Notes: generated from the letters alone by a model not told the origin. Positions 36,864-50,908 are shown, counted from the stretch's first letter. The stretch: 64,000 bases of DNA from Hirundichthys speculiger (GCA_018398805.1 JAGFBZ010001170.1:1947001-2011000), one strand, 5' to 3'. Program-made: numbers and translations.

Positions 36864-38194
36864 CCACACCCCCACACCCACCCCACCTCCTCCGGCTAAC
36901 TTACTCAAATGGGAATGTGGAGAAATTTTGTTATGTGAGGTGCAGGATAAATCAACATGATGAATCTCTCTGCTCACCTTAATTGTGTTTCACTCAGCAG
37001 AGACTCAGACGGGGGCGCTGCTGGATGTTGTGGATGCAGCTTGAGAAAGTGAGGAGAGATTGGAATTGACTTCATCTGAGTCAAAGAAAAAAAAAAAACT
37101 CACGTCTCAGTTAAACAATATGTCATTACTTCTTATTTGTTTGTATAAAATTTCATTTCTTTATCTAATTTCCATTGTATTTTTGTGGCATTGTAGAACT
37201 GGGAGTCTCTCAGTTGTCTGAGGTCTTTGTCAGTATTTTTTTGAGGAAAGTGAATTCATAGCTGATGTGGCTGGGTGGGTCCAAAGCACTGACCTGGTAA
37301 TAGACCTCCCATTAGTGACATCATTAGCTGCCCCCTCCCAACGCTTTGGATCACACCGCAGGGACAAGTCCGCAGATCCGCTGAAATCAATTCGGCTCTA
37401 TTCTCCATCTCCGACTGGCGTTAAAGACATGCTTGGGCAGGGGGTTGCCCTCCAGGAACCCTGCCCCCCCCCAGTCCCCACCCCCACAGCCCACCATTTG
37501 GGCTCGACCCATCGCTCCCAGATGACCCGGTCTAATCTGTGATTATCTGTCGAGCAGGAGGCCATTTATTCCAGATTAATTTATTCATCGTCCCAGTGTA
37601 GCTTCCGCTCCAGGGGATTGATGGCCCCATATATCTGAGGGAAAGAGAGCGGGAGAGGAGAGAGATCATCCATTTCTATCCCCCGCTCTGTCCGAGGTGT
37701 AGCTATCATCTTGTTTTACGGCTGGTCTCCCTTTTCCTTCATACTTACTCCTCATCAGGCCACCTGCGACACACAGTTCATCAGCTGATTAAAGAAACAG
37801 TCCAAGAATATTAGTAAGGATCACTAGCTTATGTCTTCATCTTAGCTTTAATTGTGCCTTCCAGTTTGGTCACACCCTATGTAATATTTCCAATATTTCT
37901 TTCTGATAGGAAACAGGAAGGTTTCAATGATTCATAGTCTTAATCTGAGTGAATCCACCTCCTTCACACTCTTCTCTATATTAATGACACGCCCTGAAGT
38001 TTTTATAAAGTCAGCCTTTTGATCAACTTAATGTTGTGCAGTGAGAGCCCTGTCTGTTCACGTCTTTTTTTTAGTGCTCGTAGATGTCGAGATCAAATGG
38101 GCTGGTTTCTTCCTTTGTGCTCCAATATTACTGTGTACCTCAGAGAAAAATGTGTAATGAAACAAGGTAGGCCTACTGTGGTCAAAAACAAACA
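36653..38194. other. No gene seen; C19/(CA)n tract
   Basis: Contains the C19 and CA run at 36831-36872 and C-rich sequence at 37460-37500. I found no exon with good splice sites and no transposon ends. Confidence 0.4.
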
Positions 38195-38720
38195 AACAAA
38201 AAAAAAGGATGTGAATTATACTGTTCTGGAGGAAAAACTAAATGAACCCGTGGAGTTTGAAGCTGGTCGAACTCTCTTTGGTAGCAGTGACTCTGAGAAA
38301 TTGTTTTCATTATCTATGGATCGGAGCTGCACAACATTCAAGGAGAATTTTTTAACCATTCCTCTCTCCAGAACTGCTTCAGCTCAGTCACATCTGTAGG
38401 ATGTCTGGTGTGAAAGGCTTTCATGAGGTCACCTCTCAGCATCGCTCTGGGTTTAAGTTTGAGGCTTTGACTGGGTAATTCCATAAGGCGGATTTTCTTT
38501 TCCTGAAGCCACTTGTTGGTACTTCTGCAAAGCTTCAGCTGGCAGACAGCCACTCTGACATGATCCTCGGGGATATATTGGTAAACCCGGGAATTAATTT
38601 TACCCTTGATGATGGATGGCAAGTGGGCCTGAGGCAGCGAAGCTTCCCCAGCTCATGATTCTCCCTCTACCATGCTTCACCACTGGGATGATGCTTAGAT
38701 GAGTTAGCTGTGCTTTTTTA
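38195..38720 (-). pseudogene. Tc1-like transposase relic (C-terminal half)
   Basis: The minus strand keeps a 94-codon open frame (38622 to 38338) with NKWLQEKKIRLMELPSQSLK and later TDVTELKQFWREEWLKNSP, the order expected from the last catalytic block to the C-terminus of a Tc1 transposase. The site that should read SPDLNPIE reads SLKLKPRA, so the catalytic glutamate is lost. N-terminal to this, another frame gives the V-K-H-G-R/G region (near 38680). The copy is inactive. The 3' UTR appears to extend to about 38195. Confidence 0.75.
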
Positions 38721-41700
38721 AAATTTTTTTTTTCATAATTTTTACTCATGGATTCTTCTTGACCTCATTGTGGATTCTGCCTTGTACCTTTGGAGTCATC
38801 TCAGCTTGGCACCCACTTCCAGGAAGACTAGCTACAGTACTAAACTGTCTCAGTTTATAGACATCTGGTTTAACAGCGGATGACTGGATGCTCACAGATT
38901 ACTTTATAACTGTTTCTATCCTTTTAAGTAAATGTGTTTGTCTGTTATTGTGACCTAAATGAAGATCAGACAAATGATGCAGAAAACAACTAAATACCAA
39001 AGGGTTTACCTTTTCTGCCTCCTTTTCAAACTCCTGTTTTACATAATAATGTAGGCATTCCCTATACGTGTAAACTGGCTTCTAGCTTTTTCATTTTCAG
39101 ATGCTTTTGGAAAAATCATGATGCTGGTGAATGAAATACAGTAGAAGCGTTTTATTTTGAGAGTACTGGATTCTCTCTCCCACAACCCACTGCTCTCCTA
39201 CTCTCTATATTTTTCCTATTTTCTGTGCTATAAAGGTGAACAGGACCTTCAAGACCGTGACGGCTCGTTACAGATCTTTTCTATTCTTGAAGACGTGTCT
39301 GACACACACTCAGACACATGCAGGATTTTTCTCCCCATCCCTTCGCCGAGTGGGTTGCTGAACTTGTGTACGTGCATGTGTGTGTTTAAAGTAAAGTCTT
39401 GCAGGGAAGATGTCTATTCCAGGCAACGAAAGACCATTCGCTCTCACTTCTCAGGGCTCCCGATGAAGGTGTTAAGGCTGCAAGACAAGCAGCAGTGAAG
39501 CTGAGGTGGGAGGCTGAGAAGACTTTTAAGGTTGCCCTCTGGCAGCGTGTTTGATGAAGCTCCCAAGATAGCACTTGGATGGGGGTAGAGGAAGGCCTCG
39601 CCTTGTAGCTGCGCTTTTCTGTTGACTACAAATCTGTTATTCCTGTTTAATCCCATTAAATCTTCTATCTGATGTTTGTGGTCCTGGAAGTGGCTCACTT
39701 TAATAACTATCCAATTAAAAATATATCACAATCTGTTGTTTCTTTGTTGCCGTGTTTCTCGTGGCAGTGCTCCCAGCTGCAAAATCCCTCCATTGTCAAA
39801 GAGGTCATGTTAAAGCTCTCGCCCTTCTTGTGGCGTAATTGAATATAAACATAGGAGCTGTGTGCAAACATGAGTAAGGTCAGCTTCATTCTTAGCTTAT
39901 GAGTGTCTTCAAATGAAGCGGATAGTTTTGTAAAATGAATGATGATCAGAGAGGGAGCTAAATGAAGGATGAGGGGTTATTTTATTTATTTATTTATTTT
40001 ATTACTTCAGCCAGGAGAGACGCATCGAGTGAGACGGATGCGAGATGCTTATTGTAAGTCAAGTCAAACACTCCTCCCGTCTCTCCTGTCTGTCTTCTGG
40101 AATCTCCTCATTCTCCTCTCAGAGCTGCTGTCTCCTCTTTGCTTTGTCCTCCCAGATGTGCCACATTAATTCCACAGCTGCTGTCCCCATTAATGTTCAC
40201 CGTCACAGCTTGCACACTCTCATTTCCATCTTTTTCAGCCCCTTCACTGCCGTGCGTGCCTGCAGCCTGTGTGAGCGTGCGTGTTTAAAGAGAAGTGTGG
40301 CAGCTGTTATCCCTCCACTTCCCAGTAAAACTTTTGTAGCACTGATGTGAGGAGGGGAAAGGAGCAGATTTACTTGGGGGTGTCATCATCAGCAGCACTC
40401 ATGCTTGTCTCTGACTCTTTCCCGTACATGGCTATACATACACACAAACACGTGTACATATGCAGCATCTGCACCTGCAGCGCTACTTTTCCCATTTAAA
40501 ACAGCTCTGACTAAGATTTCATTAACTGCTGCTCCACAGCAGCCTGTTTTTCCAGTACGAGCCCAGTCCACGATATGTGTTCTCCACCCGGGGAGCCCAC
40601 AGTGCTCCCCTCACACCGTATTTAAAACATAGATGTTATGTGTGGTTGATGGCTGCAAGTTTATATCTCTAAAAAAAAAAAAGTTCAGAAAACAGCACCC
40701 ATGGCCAGTAATAATTGTAAAATTTAATTGCGTGCTCATTAATCATTAAAATGTTTACTTAACTGCTCTGCCTGCCTTGTAATTATGATGTGTTGGTTTA
40801 ATATGTAAGCTGCTTTAGCCTTTGCTCATTAAAGCCTGTTGTAAATATTAAGGCATTAACGTGATTTGTGCGCCATTTCTGTCCTCTTCCCTACATGCTT
40901 GTTCTGCGCACGTCTCCCTTCACTGTTTAATGCGGTTCATTTTCAATGTGGAGTAACTGTAGGTGAACCATCCATATCGATTCACTCTTTTCTGTCACGA
41001 AATGGGTCTGGTACCCCTCCCATTCACAGCTATGTCTTTAGACGGCTGTCTTTAGTTGATGATAGCCTGGTTGTTGCTTTGCCTGTGCCACATGCTTTGT
41101 TTCTCTGATTGGTACCAATGCAATGACGTCCAGAGGCAGAACCAGACTAGTTCTTTGTATTGTAAGAGGAAAACAATTATCATGGATGACGAGGCTAAAG
41201 TAGCCGAGGGTCAATGGTGGAATTGGTTTTTGGATGAGAACCATTCTAAAACAGTGATAATCCACATTTTCTGTGCTCTTTTAGGATGATAAATTCAGGC
41301 TTCAGCTTGCAAGATGCAATATATATATGTATTTAATCCCCATTATTTCAGATATTAAGATATCCAGTTGTCAATCAATGACTGTTGTGCTCTCTAAAAC
41401 CATGTAATGTAAAATAAAATGAAGAGGAGCGGGCTGACTCTGGAGAGAACTGCCAGCTGTGTTAAAGGTAACTCTAATTATTAATTAATTAATTATTAGT
41501 GCTTGCGTGAAATATTATTTTTATACTATCAGAATTGTTTTTTTCCATGGTTGTCCTCATACTGTGGCATGTCAAGATTGCCACCATATGTTTTGCATAT
41601 TTTAAATCATTGTTTAAATCATTGTCACACAGGTGACGTCTTTGGGAAAACAAAGCAAACAAAGAAAAAAAAAAATCCTGAATTGAAAACAAACTTTGGG

Positions 41701-44700
41701 TTTCAGCCTTAGGTGATAAATGTACTTATTTCCCTTGTTTTGGTGATCCATGTAGGCAAGTGACCTAATGAAAGCAGTTAACCCAGGTAATTCTCTGGAG
41801 AGAACTGCCGTGAAGTGAGACTGCTGCACAAGGACGTGGCGGTTCACTTGGCTGAAAAGCTAAAAGACTGGAGCAGAAGTTTCACATGGACTCAGAAGAA
41901 GTGTGTGTGTAGAATGTAAAAGAGACCGGCTGAAAGTGGAGAGCAGGATGTTTGTTCATCAATCAGTGCTTCTAAGTGTAAAAACACATTAATGAAATCA
42001 AGCAGTGGGTGGCCAGAAGGCCCAAAAGAGTGTTTGATGGAGGAGTTTTAAGGGGGGGGGTCACAAAATGTGCTTGTAAACAAGGAATCCCAGCCTTAGT
42101 TTAATCACGTCTTGATTAAAAATTAAAAATGTATTGATTTTAATTAATAATTGGTCCCTTTTAAACAGCATAAGAAACAACCATACTATCCATCAATGAT
42201 CCAATGAGGAAGCCAAATGATCGCCTTGATGAACTGAGTGTGAGATGAAGCTTCCTCCACTCTCTTCTCCAAACAGACGTCTGAAATGTTCTGCTACTGC
42301 AAAAGGCTGCCACCTCTGTAACCTTGCCTCCGTGTTGTTGACAGGATCTTTGCTCTGAAGGCTGCGACAGCCAAAGCATTATCACACGTTGAAAACGCGT
42401 GAGCAGATGTGCCTCTGCGTGCACCCTCGCGTGCTCTCACAAACGGCAGGGAGGCATGAGCGTTGGGCAACACAGGTCTGTATCTGAAGCTGTGACCCAG
42501 CCCTGCCCGCCTCAGATAACAGAATTACAGAGAATTGGAAATTCAGGGCTTTCTATCTCACTTTGCTTTCCCCGTCTCTGAATCAGTCCTTCAAACTCAA
42601 TCTCAGTGCCACCCTTTCTACAAATTTCTAGAGAATTTAGTGCAGCTGTGGTGAGGAGGTGAGCCCCCCAAAAAATGACAGATGCCTGTTGGAAAGACTC
42701 ACATCTTACCCTTTCCCAGCAAGAAAGGGTAATATGATGGTAAAGGGAGGGGGGGGGGCACTGGAGGTAAGACTGAACTCTGCAACAACTTCCTTAATTA
42801 GGAGATATGATATTGAGAGAAGATCAAAGTGGATCAGATGTAGGAAAGATGACTTTATCTACAGTCACAACAGAATTATAGATTCAACTTTCAAAGACCT
42901 TTCCAGATTACCTGGAGTGAGAAGAAGTGCGCAGAAAGAAAAGCCCCCGGCTGTGGAATTAAACAGAATTGTATGGAATACTCCTGCATTATTAAAATCC
43001 CCTATTAAAGATAGAAAAGGAGGAGTGTCGATTAACATAGAAGTGGTTTCAGACCCTGAAGGGACGCGCAAAACCAATGACAGAAATATATCAAGCCAAA
43101 TGCTGATTTCAGGCATTTATTGAATTATGCGTTTTCATGAATTAGTGAGAATGTGTGCAGTAAAATAAGTTTGCAAGTGAGGATTACTTCCATCATTTAT
43201 TAATCTATTGCTCTTTGATTGCGTATTAAGTAGCTTTGATTCTTCAGGGTCTGATTCTTGGCTTGTAAAGGTAATATGCACCCACGTGGACTGAACGCAG
43301 CAGAGCGTCATGTTGGTGCTCCATCTAAGTAAATCTCTTTTACATCCACTTTCAGCTTGTTCTGTGGAGCCTCACTGGTCTGTTCAGGAGTCCTCTCTGA
43401 TTGAATCCGAAATGGATTTCTCTTCCATAAACCCTCCCAAATATAACCTTGAGTGTTACTATAGCGTGCATACCATCTTTAAATATACAAACCACTCTGC
43501 TTCCTTGAAAAGTACTATTAAGGATGGCAGTAAGAGTCGTGATTGCCACCTTGGAACCGCCTATTTGAATTTCTCTTTTGGGTTTGAAGAGATAGGCGAG
43601 CGGAATGGGAGTTGTGGAATTGCTCACAGCTTTGTGATTTCCTTTTTCGAGACAGCCAAACACTGAAAAACACTCCCAGACTTCTTTGAGGAGGCTGACC
43701 AGGATGGCATTTTTCCCACACGGGAACCTAGGGGCACATTTTGAGGCTTTAGTTGCTGTTTTCACTCTCCTTCACTTCCTCGACCTCTTTTTCACTCTCT
43801 TCATTTCCATCTATGTTCTGTCTTTTGCAAAGTGTTGTCATCGTAACCACAAGTGTCTCCGGCTTCCTCTCTCTCTCTCTCTAACCCTTCTTTCACCATT
43901 CAGCCCTTTTCTTTTCCTGGAATGTGATAAATATTTATTTCCACGCCACTTGTGGATGAGGAGGGAGGTGTGAAGATGAGGAGAGTCTAAGTAGTTTTTT
44001 AAGAGCCAACGGAGTTGGAATTACCAACTAGTCCACAGGTAGCAGGACAGCACACGAATATATGTGTTTAGAAACCACATGTGAATGGAACTGAATTGAT
44101 TCTGGTGGCAGCCTCATGCTTTTTTACAAACCTGTCTCATTTATGGAGGGAGGTCTCTGGCTGCTTGGCCTCCCAGGGGCATCTTCAATATCTGTTGTGG
44201 GGTGGACGTGGAGCCCTGCACCATGTGCCAGTCAATTTTAATCATATAAAGCTGTCTCAACCCCTCTCTGAAGGCATGCTGGCTTTACAGTGTATTTCAC
44301 TCCTCATTCTGCTGTTAGGTCTAAAAGAGTGAGAGTCAGGTGACCGACGTATCTTTGGACATCTCAGTTTCTTTTTTAGTCATTGCATGATACCGTAGCA
44401 TAAAACATTTAGAGATCTGTATAAGCAGAAGTGTATTTCCATTCTTAAGAGTTGTTTTCATGATGACAAAGTTTTCTTTTACTGCGAATTCTTGTTTCTT
44501 TCTCTTTTTTTTTTTTTGCTTGGAAAGGTCTTTCTATTTTAAAACAAGTACCACAAACTCTGCAGCCCTCCCACGCTGCTCAGACCAATGCTGGCTTTCT
44601 CAGTCTTTTCTCAGTGTGCCACAATTACAAATCTTCCTCCCGCCATATGGGCCAAAATCCTATAATAGCGTGGGCTGAAAGAGGTGTGTTTGCTCACAGT

Positions 44701-47700
44701 CTCTGTTCTCCATTCACTCAAAAATTACACGCATTAGTAACTGTGGGACAAAGCATGGCTGTGAGGAGGGTGGGGGGATGGGATTCGGGGGAGTGGGGGG
44801 GGGGGGGGGTGCAGGGTTGGAGAAGAAGGTTCTGTTTTGCATGGCAATAGGCCGATAGTGTGTATGGATGAAGTCATGGGGCTGGCTGGCCATCAAAAGT
44901 AGCCTGAATGAGCTGGAGGCCTGGCCTGGATGCTCCATGGTTAATTGTGTTAGCAAGAGAAAGCTCGAGCCACCCCGTTCTCAGCCATTGAGCAGTGGCG
45001 GGCTCGAAGCCTTTCAAGACAAGGTAGAAAGGTTCCTGGTTCCAGAAGCCTTCCAGAATGGCTGGAGCACAAAACGAGAGGAGGAATGTAATTATTGGAT
45101 TGGTCTTTTCCCCCCCCAGAGAGTAAACTTAGTCAGGCAAACACAGTTGAAAGAGGCTGTCTGTGCTTTTGAGAAACTGATAATATCCCAGCTGAATGAC
45201 TGCTGGTGTAATGTTCACACGCAAAAAACAAAATGTTGAAACAGTTGCTCTGTTTAGATCTCCTCAGTGCTACAATTGTTGCCCATAGTTAGCTTTAGCT
45301 TTTGATTATGTTGAACTGATCCTTGATTGAAATTTTGCCTGCTGCCATGCTTCTGTGGTTTGGCTTGAAATGTGTGACTTCCCAGGGGATTGTTTTTGTT
45401 CTTGTCAGTATTCAGTGCAAATCAAATTTCCTCACTTTGTGCACCTACAATGGACAAACATCTGTTTGTTTGTTTTTTATTGGTATTTTACTCTTAAAGA
45501 CGACTCGTAAGTGTTTCTTTTGATCCATTTTTATGCAGTGAAAATGAACATGCTGATGTAGACGCGGCACCATCCAGGTCACGACAACTCTCAAAGGTTT
45601 GAATTCAAAGGAAAATAATTCTGCTTGCCTTGGTTCAAACCTTTGAGAGTGAGAATGAAAACATAAAAAACAAAGACAAGATGGTGTCATTGAACAGCAA
45701 ATCTTGTATCATGTCCTCCGCCTTGACATCACTAACCTTGAGTGCAGAGATATTTAACCACAGATATCCTTGAGCCTTGCTATTTTTATGTCTTTCCTAA
45801 CCTTTAAAAAAAATGTTCTGCTTGGCCAAAGCCTTACTTTATAATCTCCATCCATCTCTGTCGCCTGACAAATTCACCCTCGAAAGAAATAATCGGATTT
45901 TGGTGGCATTATGCAGGAAATAGCTTCTGCCACCGGACAACTTGCTAGTAACCAGGTTTAGAGGGGCGCACTGCATTTGTCAAGTGTCACGGCTGAGGTG
46001 CAAACAGCAGATTCGAACACGTACTTTACACTTGCTCTGTAGTCTCAGGGGAATATACACAGGCTGTTAGGATGAGAAGAGAACCATCTCATTTTATTGA
46101 CTGACAAGTTTGATATACAAGTTAATGAGGTCTCATGAGTCAAAAAGTAGATTGAAGTGTAAGTGGCCTGGAGAGGTAACCTTCCTGAGAGAGTACCTGT
46201 TGGCTACTTATCACTTTCTTGGCTAATTGATTAATCATTGCCCCAAATCTGTTGAATATACAAAATTAGAGAGAGTGCATCCTCGTGTAGATGTCTCTCT
46301 GCCTGAATACAGCTCATTATATTTCTCATTTCAGAAGTCTTTATTGTTTGCTCTGGAAATAAAAAAAAATATATTTCACGCTCTGGAGATGTCTTATACA
46401 TCATTGGCTCCTTCTGCCTGACCATCACTCCACTCCCAGACAGAACGATGTGATATGAGTATTGTCTGTGGCTGACAGTGTCATCAGAAATGGTCACTAT
46501 GAGAATGCGTCTCTTTCTGGGGAAAGATAAAGGAGAGCCTCCCTTTTCTTCTCTAATTGTATTCTGTCTCCATGCAGTGAAGATGCAAGTATCAGATAAC
46601 ATAAGCAGTGAAAAAAATCTTAAAATGAAGGCCTTTCAAGTGTCATGAGGCAAAACTGTTTGTTACCGCTTGAGAGGATGGATAGATTGTTCTATTTGTG
46701 TGTATATGTGTGTGTGTTTCTAAGGAGGTAAAACAGTGATTGGTAATTCGGAAAGGGGAAATGAGGCTCCTCATCAATCACGCGATGTTCGTTAAAGGTT
46801 ACGTTGCCACGTTTGAGGGAATGTACTCAGCCTTTGCAAGGGGAATAAAAAAGTAATTATCCTTTATCATCAGCCAGAGGAGATTTGACATAATTATGTC
46901 TTTTCTTTTTTCTTTTTTTTCTTTGTTGGAGGCTGATTTGAGCTTCCTGTCCTTGGGAATTAAATAAAACAGCCAATAACTCAACCGTTCGCCTGGCAAA
47001 AGGACGTACCGTCTCTCACTCGTCTCCTAACAGAGTCGGAGACAGAAAGCTGTCCAGTCCGTGGCTCCGCCCTCCCACCTGTCTAATGATCAGCCTTAAT
47101 GATCCACGTTATTCATTTCTTTCTTCAACAGACTTCTGTTGGTCGTCATCTCTGTCTGTTTGGTTTGTGTCTTTGCAGCCTGACAAGCAAGGCCCTTATG
47201 CTTCTGATATTATATGGGACATTTAAGGGATGGCGAGAGAAAGAAATTTCCCTCAAGGCATCAATAAAGTGTCACAAGGTACATTAATAAAGCCATGTTA
47301 TTACTGGCAAAGCCCCATTGCTCAGGCGTTGTTTTCACAATAATTAGATATTACAAATCTATTTTAGATAGGCATCTAATGTTCTTTTATGTGCCGTGCT
47401 CATAAAGCCTGAGACCTGAATATATTACATCCTAAATGCTTCTATTAGAATGGAAATATGGTTGTTTTTTAAGATTTTACCCTTTACATAGTCAGCAGTT
47501 TAATGATGTTTCAGTTTCTTAATAGCAGTCAGAGCGAAGGCCTCTTCAAAAGCTGTGTAAAGGTGCATTTCACCCTGGGGATGTTTTCAACGAGCTGAAA
47601 CAGTAGCTCAGCCCTGCGTCTTTTCCATTTTCACCAAGAGTTAAGATGCGAGCAAATTAATACAGCAATAAGCAATCTTTGCGATTTTTTTTTTTTTTTT

Positions 47701-50329
47701 ACCTCTTTGTGTCCACCTATAGGCGTGGAGATAAGTTGCTTTCACAACTCTCTAAGATGTTCCTTTTTTTTTAGTTCTCTGGCTCGGTCACTCTCTCATT
47801 TTCTCTTCCCTCATTACTTTCTTGAGCCTCCCGCCTGTCGCTGGCATGAAGTACGCTGTAGCTCTGTGAGCTAGCTTCGTCGTTGCTGATGTGCGGCTTA
47901 TACACTTTAATACACAGTTGTCGCCAGAAATATCAGGGATAGGAATGCAAAGTTCCCTTGGTTGTTTTTTGCAGATTCGTAGTCGTGATGGAAGACAGCA
48001 AGAGTTAGGCGCATTCCAAAAGTAAGCAAATATTCCTTCTAATGAAACTGAAACTGATGATTTGAATGAAAGTCTTTTGTGCTGCTTTAAACCCACTGAA
48101 GTTTGTTGCATGCTTCCTGACAGTCCTTGCTGGAACACCAGTGCTTCATGCTCCTTATCTGGCCTCTGTACATGATATGAATGATGTCTCTCCACATGAC
48201 AACGTGTGCAGCATCTCACTATTCCCAATGTGGTTTCAACAGCTAATGTCTCCTTATGACAATGTTCATGTTTAACTCTGTTCATCTAAGGCTGGATGGA
48301 GGCGTTGTTCTACTCCTGTGCTGGAGAGTTGAGTTCTGGATCCACGCTGCAAAATGTTTTTCGCTGCCATTTCACCTTTCTGCCTGTCTCTATCTTTCTT
48401 ATTGCATTACCCTATTCTATTCATGGATTGTCGCGGTCATCCAGAGTCCTGCAGCATGACAGCGGGTGTTTAAAAGGTTAAATGAGCTGAAATGAGTCAT
48501 AGATTATTAGTCTTTTTGTCAGCTCACACAGTCCATTTATATTTATATCCATGTAATTTCTACTTTTATTTTTAAGAGTGTAAGTGCCTTATGTTTTGCT
48601 GATAGCTACCTGAAGTACAGGCAGGACAGCCCTGACATCCTGGCCCCAGAGCTTCCTGCAGACATTTTGAATTAACCAAGAACAAAGGCAAGGTGGCTTC
48701 TCGTCCCACCATCATGACGCTTCTAATTACCTGCCAGCTTCTCTGTTCTGAGACTTCATGCTGGGAGTTAAAGGCAGAAAGAAAGAGAAGAGAGGAAGAA
48801 TTATGGTAAAAGGAGGCAGACTGAATGAAGGGGGTTGTGAGACTGCAAAAGAAAGAGAGAGTGAAAGCCAAGTGAAAATCCATATACATGATTTATACCA
48901 ATGCGACTGTGCGCGGTAGGCAGGAGTTATCTTTTATTTATGAGGGCATCAGCGGCAATGCGCCCAGATGTTAAGCTGTGTGGGGATCTCATCTAGCCAG
49001 AGTTGCTCTCTGGCAATAAGGCTAGAAGGTAGGCTGTTCAGACCTGGGGAGGGCACACAGATATGTGTGGAAGAGACATAAGTTTGTCTTCTTTGACAGG
49101 AAGCTTAAGGCTGGATAGCTGTGACTGTCAGCAGAAGCCTTGAAACTTTGTCACAATTTGTTAACCTAAAAACTCACAAAAAGAAGGGGGGGGGAGCAAA
49201 TACTGATGGAGTTATTTTCTGGACTGGCTCATTTTGCTCTCCTCCATTATTTATTTGTGGAAGGAATACACTTGTTGTTTTCGCCTCTGTCTGCGGCTCA
49301 TCAAAGAGGCGCCGAGGATTCATTATGGAAATGAAGCCCTCATTGTCAACTTCTGCAAATCAGATCCAAATCTCCACTCAGACCATCATCATCATCATCA
49401 ATCTAACCTCACATTAACACTGCCGGGATATGAAAAACACGCCTCACACTAATAGCACTAATAAAAGCGGGGTGCTAATGTTGTGTCGGGTGGAGGTTGC
49501 CCACAGGGCAGCTGAACACGCTTTACATGCTTGCTCTAACGCTGGCTAAGAGCAAGCCTGCATTCTGAATCATTCTAAATCATAATGTGGCAACATTTTT
49601 GACAAATGTCTGACAGCCCGGGGCTGACCGCAGAGGGACTTGTGAACTTTAACACGGAAAAGGTTACACTACGACTGGGTTCAAACCTTCCAGCAGCCCA
49701 GCACGGCCAGCAGTTGTTTGTTCAACCGTGGCTTCTTTCCAGCTCCAGCAGCTCGGGTCTGCTGGTTGATCACATTTCAAGCATCATATAACCAGAGAGC
49801 ATTCATTTCACAGAGGACATATATGTGCTATAAACATTTAAGCATGTTTATAGTTTGTTCTGTGTGACTATAAAAATTCCTCCTCCTCCTTATATTAAGG
49901 GCTGGAATCACGGGCGGAAATTTCATTTCAGTGTTGGGGGGGACAATAAACAGATTTTTCATGAGCAGTTGCTGAGAGGAACACTGTTGCTGGCAGAAGG
50001 GTTATTATTGTATGCCGTGCCTTTGTCTTTTGTGCTGCCATATGAAGCTTCGGCTTTTTCCCTCACTGTGACTCTTTCACCTTTTTAATTGAATCTTAGA
50101 TCTTGGATTACATTTTCATTTCAAAATGTAGATGTTAACCAAAACTTCATAAGGGCAGCCACTTTGTAGCAGTTAATGTGACAGCTTTGTGTTATCCAAC
50201 CACAAGCAACAGCGAATGTTGCATGATGTGAATTTGGGTGGAGGTAAAGATGAGGAGACTGAATTTTTCCACTTTTACGTGGTTCTGCGATGTCACAGTA
50301 CCCAGCAAATCTCTACAGCTCACTGAGTT
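38721..50329. other. Long low-repeat region; no gene seen
   Basis: This 11.6-kb block is nearly free of recognisable transposons, unlike the rest of the window. It carries small homopolymers (G15 at 44795-44809, poly-T near 47685), a CT run at 43868-43881 and a perfect 17-bp inverted repeat at 45587-45650. The longest open frames (154 codons at 42659 +, 137 at 43765 -, 165 at 48285 -) overlap other frames, lack family motifs and lack splice logic. Freedom from repeats suggests regulatory constraint, not shown here. Confidence 0.35.
45587..45650. repeat. Perfect 17-bp inverted repeat, hairpin
   Basis: ACTCTCAAAGGTTTGAA at 45587-45603 is exactly complementary to TTCAAACCTTTGAGAGT at 45634-45650. 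The 30-base loop can extend the stem a little (aagg with cctt). The 64-base fold has the size of a microRNA precursor but I do not recognise the sequence as a known microRNA; it could also be the remnant of a small palindromic transposon. Confidence 0.8.
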
Positions 50330-50720
50330 AGATTCACCTTTATTTATTCTATTCACCTTTATTTGTATTAATACCAATGTGCAACTAAAGTCACAAAAGA
50401 CAAGTCTAATACAAAGACAATTCAATTCAGTTCAATGTTCCAAGTCAGTCCAATTCAATATGACTCAGTTAATCCAATTCATTCCAGCAGAGTCCAAACT
50501 CAAAGTTCATATAAAGCTAATTTATACAATAAACAGCCAAGTTAAGGAACTCAACAGTAGATGTGACCGTAGAAAGTAAAACATCTAATGAACAGCGATT
50601 TAAAAAAAAAAAAAAAAACCTTGAGAAGAACCAGACTCAGGGGTTGCAACAACCAAGAGAGAGATTAGTCCAGGGATATCTGCCTATGAGACAAACAAGA
50701 CAATGTTAATTCTTATAATA
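50330..50720 (-). mobile_element. LINE-like 3' end of a second family
   Basis: Multiple caattca units at 50420-50480 (caattcaattcagttc, gtccaattcaatatg, atccaattcattccagc) are followed by 'gagtccaaactcaaagttc' and later, after an A tract, 'accttgagaagaaccagact'. This order matches the inverted 3' region of a fish LINE related to but distinct from the copy at 14798. Boundaries are approximate. Confidence 0.45.
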
Positions 50721-50908
50721 ATGCAGCATGATTTAGGGCTGTCACAGACAAAATATAACTATTGTGAAAGAATGATGGGGACATCTTTCATAAAATCAGT
50801 TGTCCTACATCCTACAATGTGAACAGTTTGACGAAGGCTGCAACCAAAGGCTACCTGATACATTTTTCTGACAGTATCAGAAATCATAGAAATCCTGACA
50901 TTGGCTTA

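Noticed and set aside
42659..43123. 154-codon plus-strand frame
   Set aside because: No family motif, poly-glycine from a G run, an overlapping minus-strand frame of similar quality, and no splice or promoter context.
43310..43765. Overlapping 118- and 137-codon frames on opposite strands
   Set aside because: Neither shows a recognisable domain; stop-free by chance in GC-moderate sequence. Conservation testing could revive one.
47788..48285. 165-codon minus-strand frame
   Set aside because: Composition is not protein-like, no motif, no splice sites of note.
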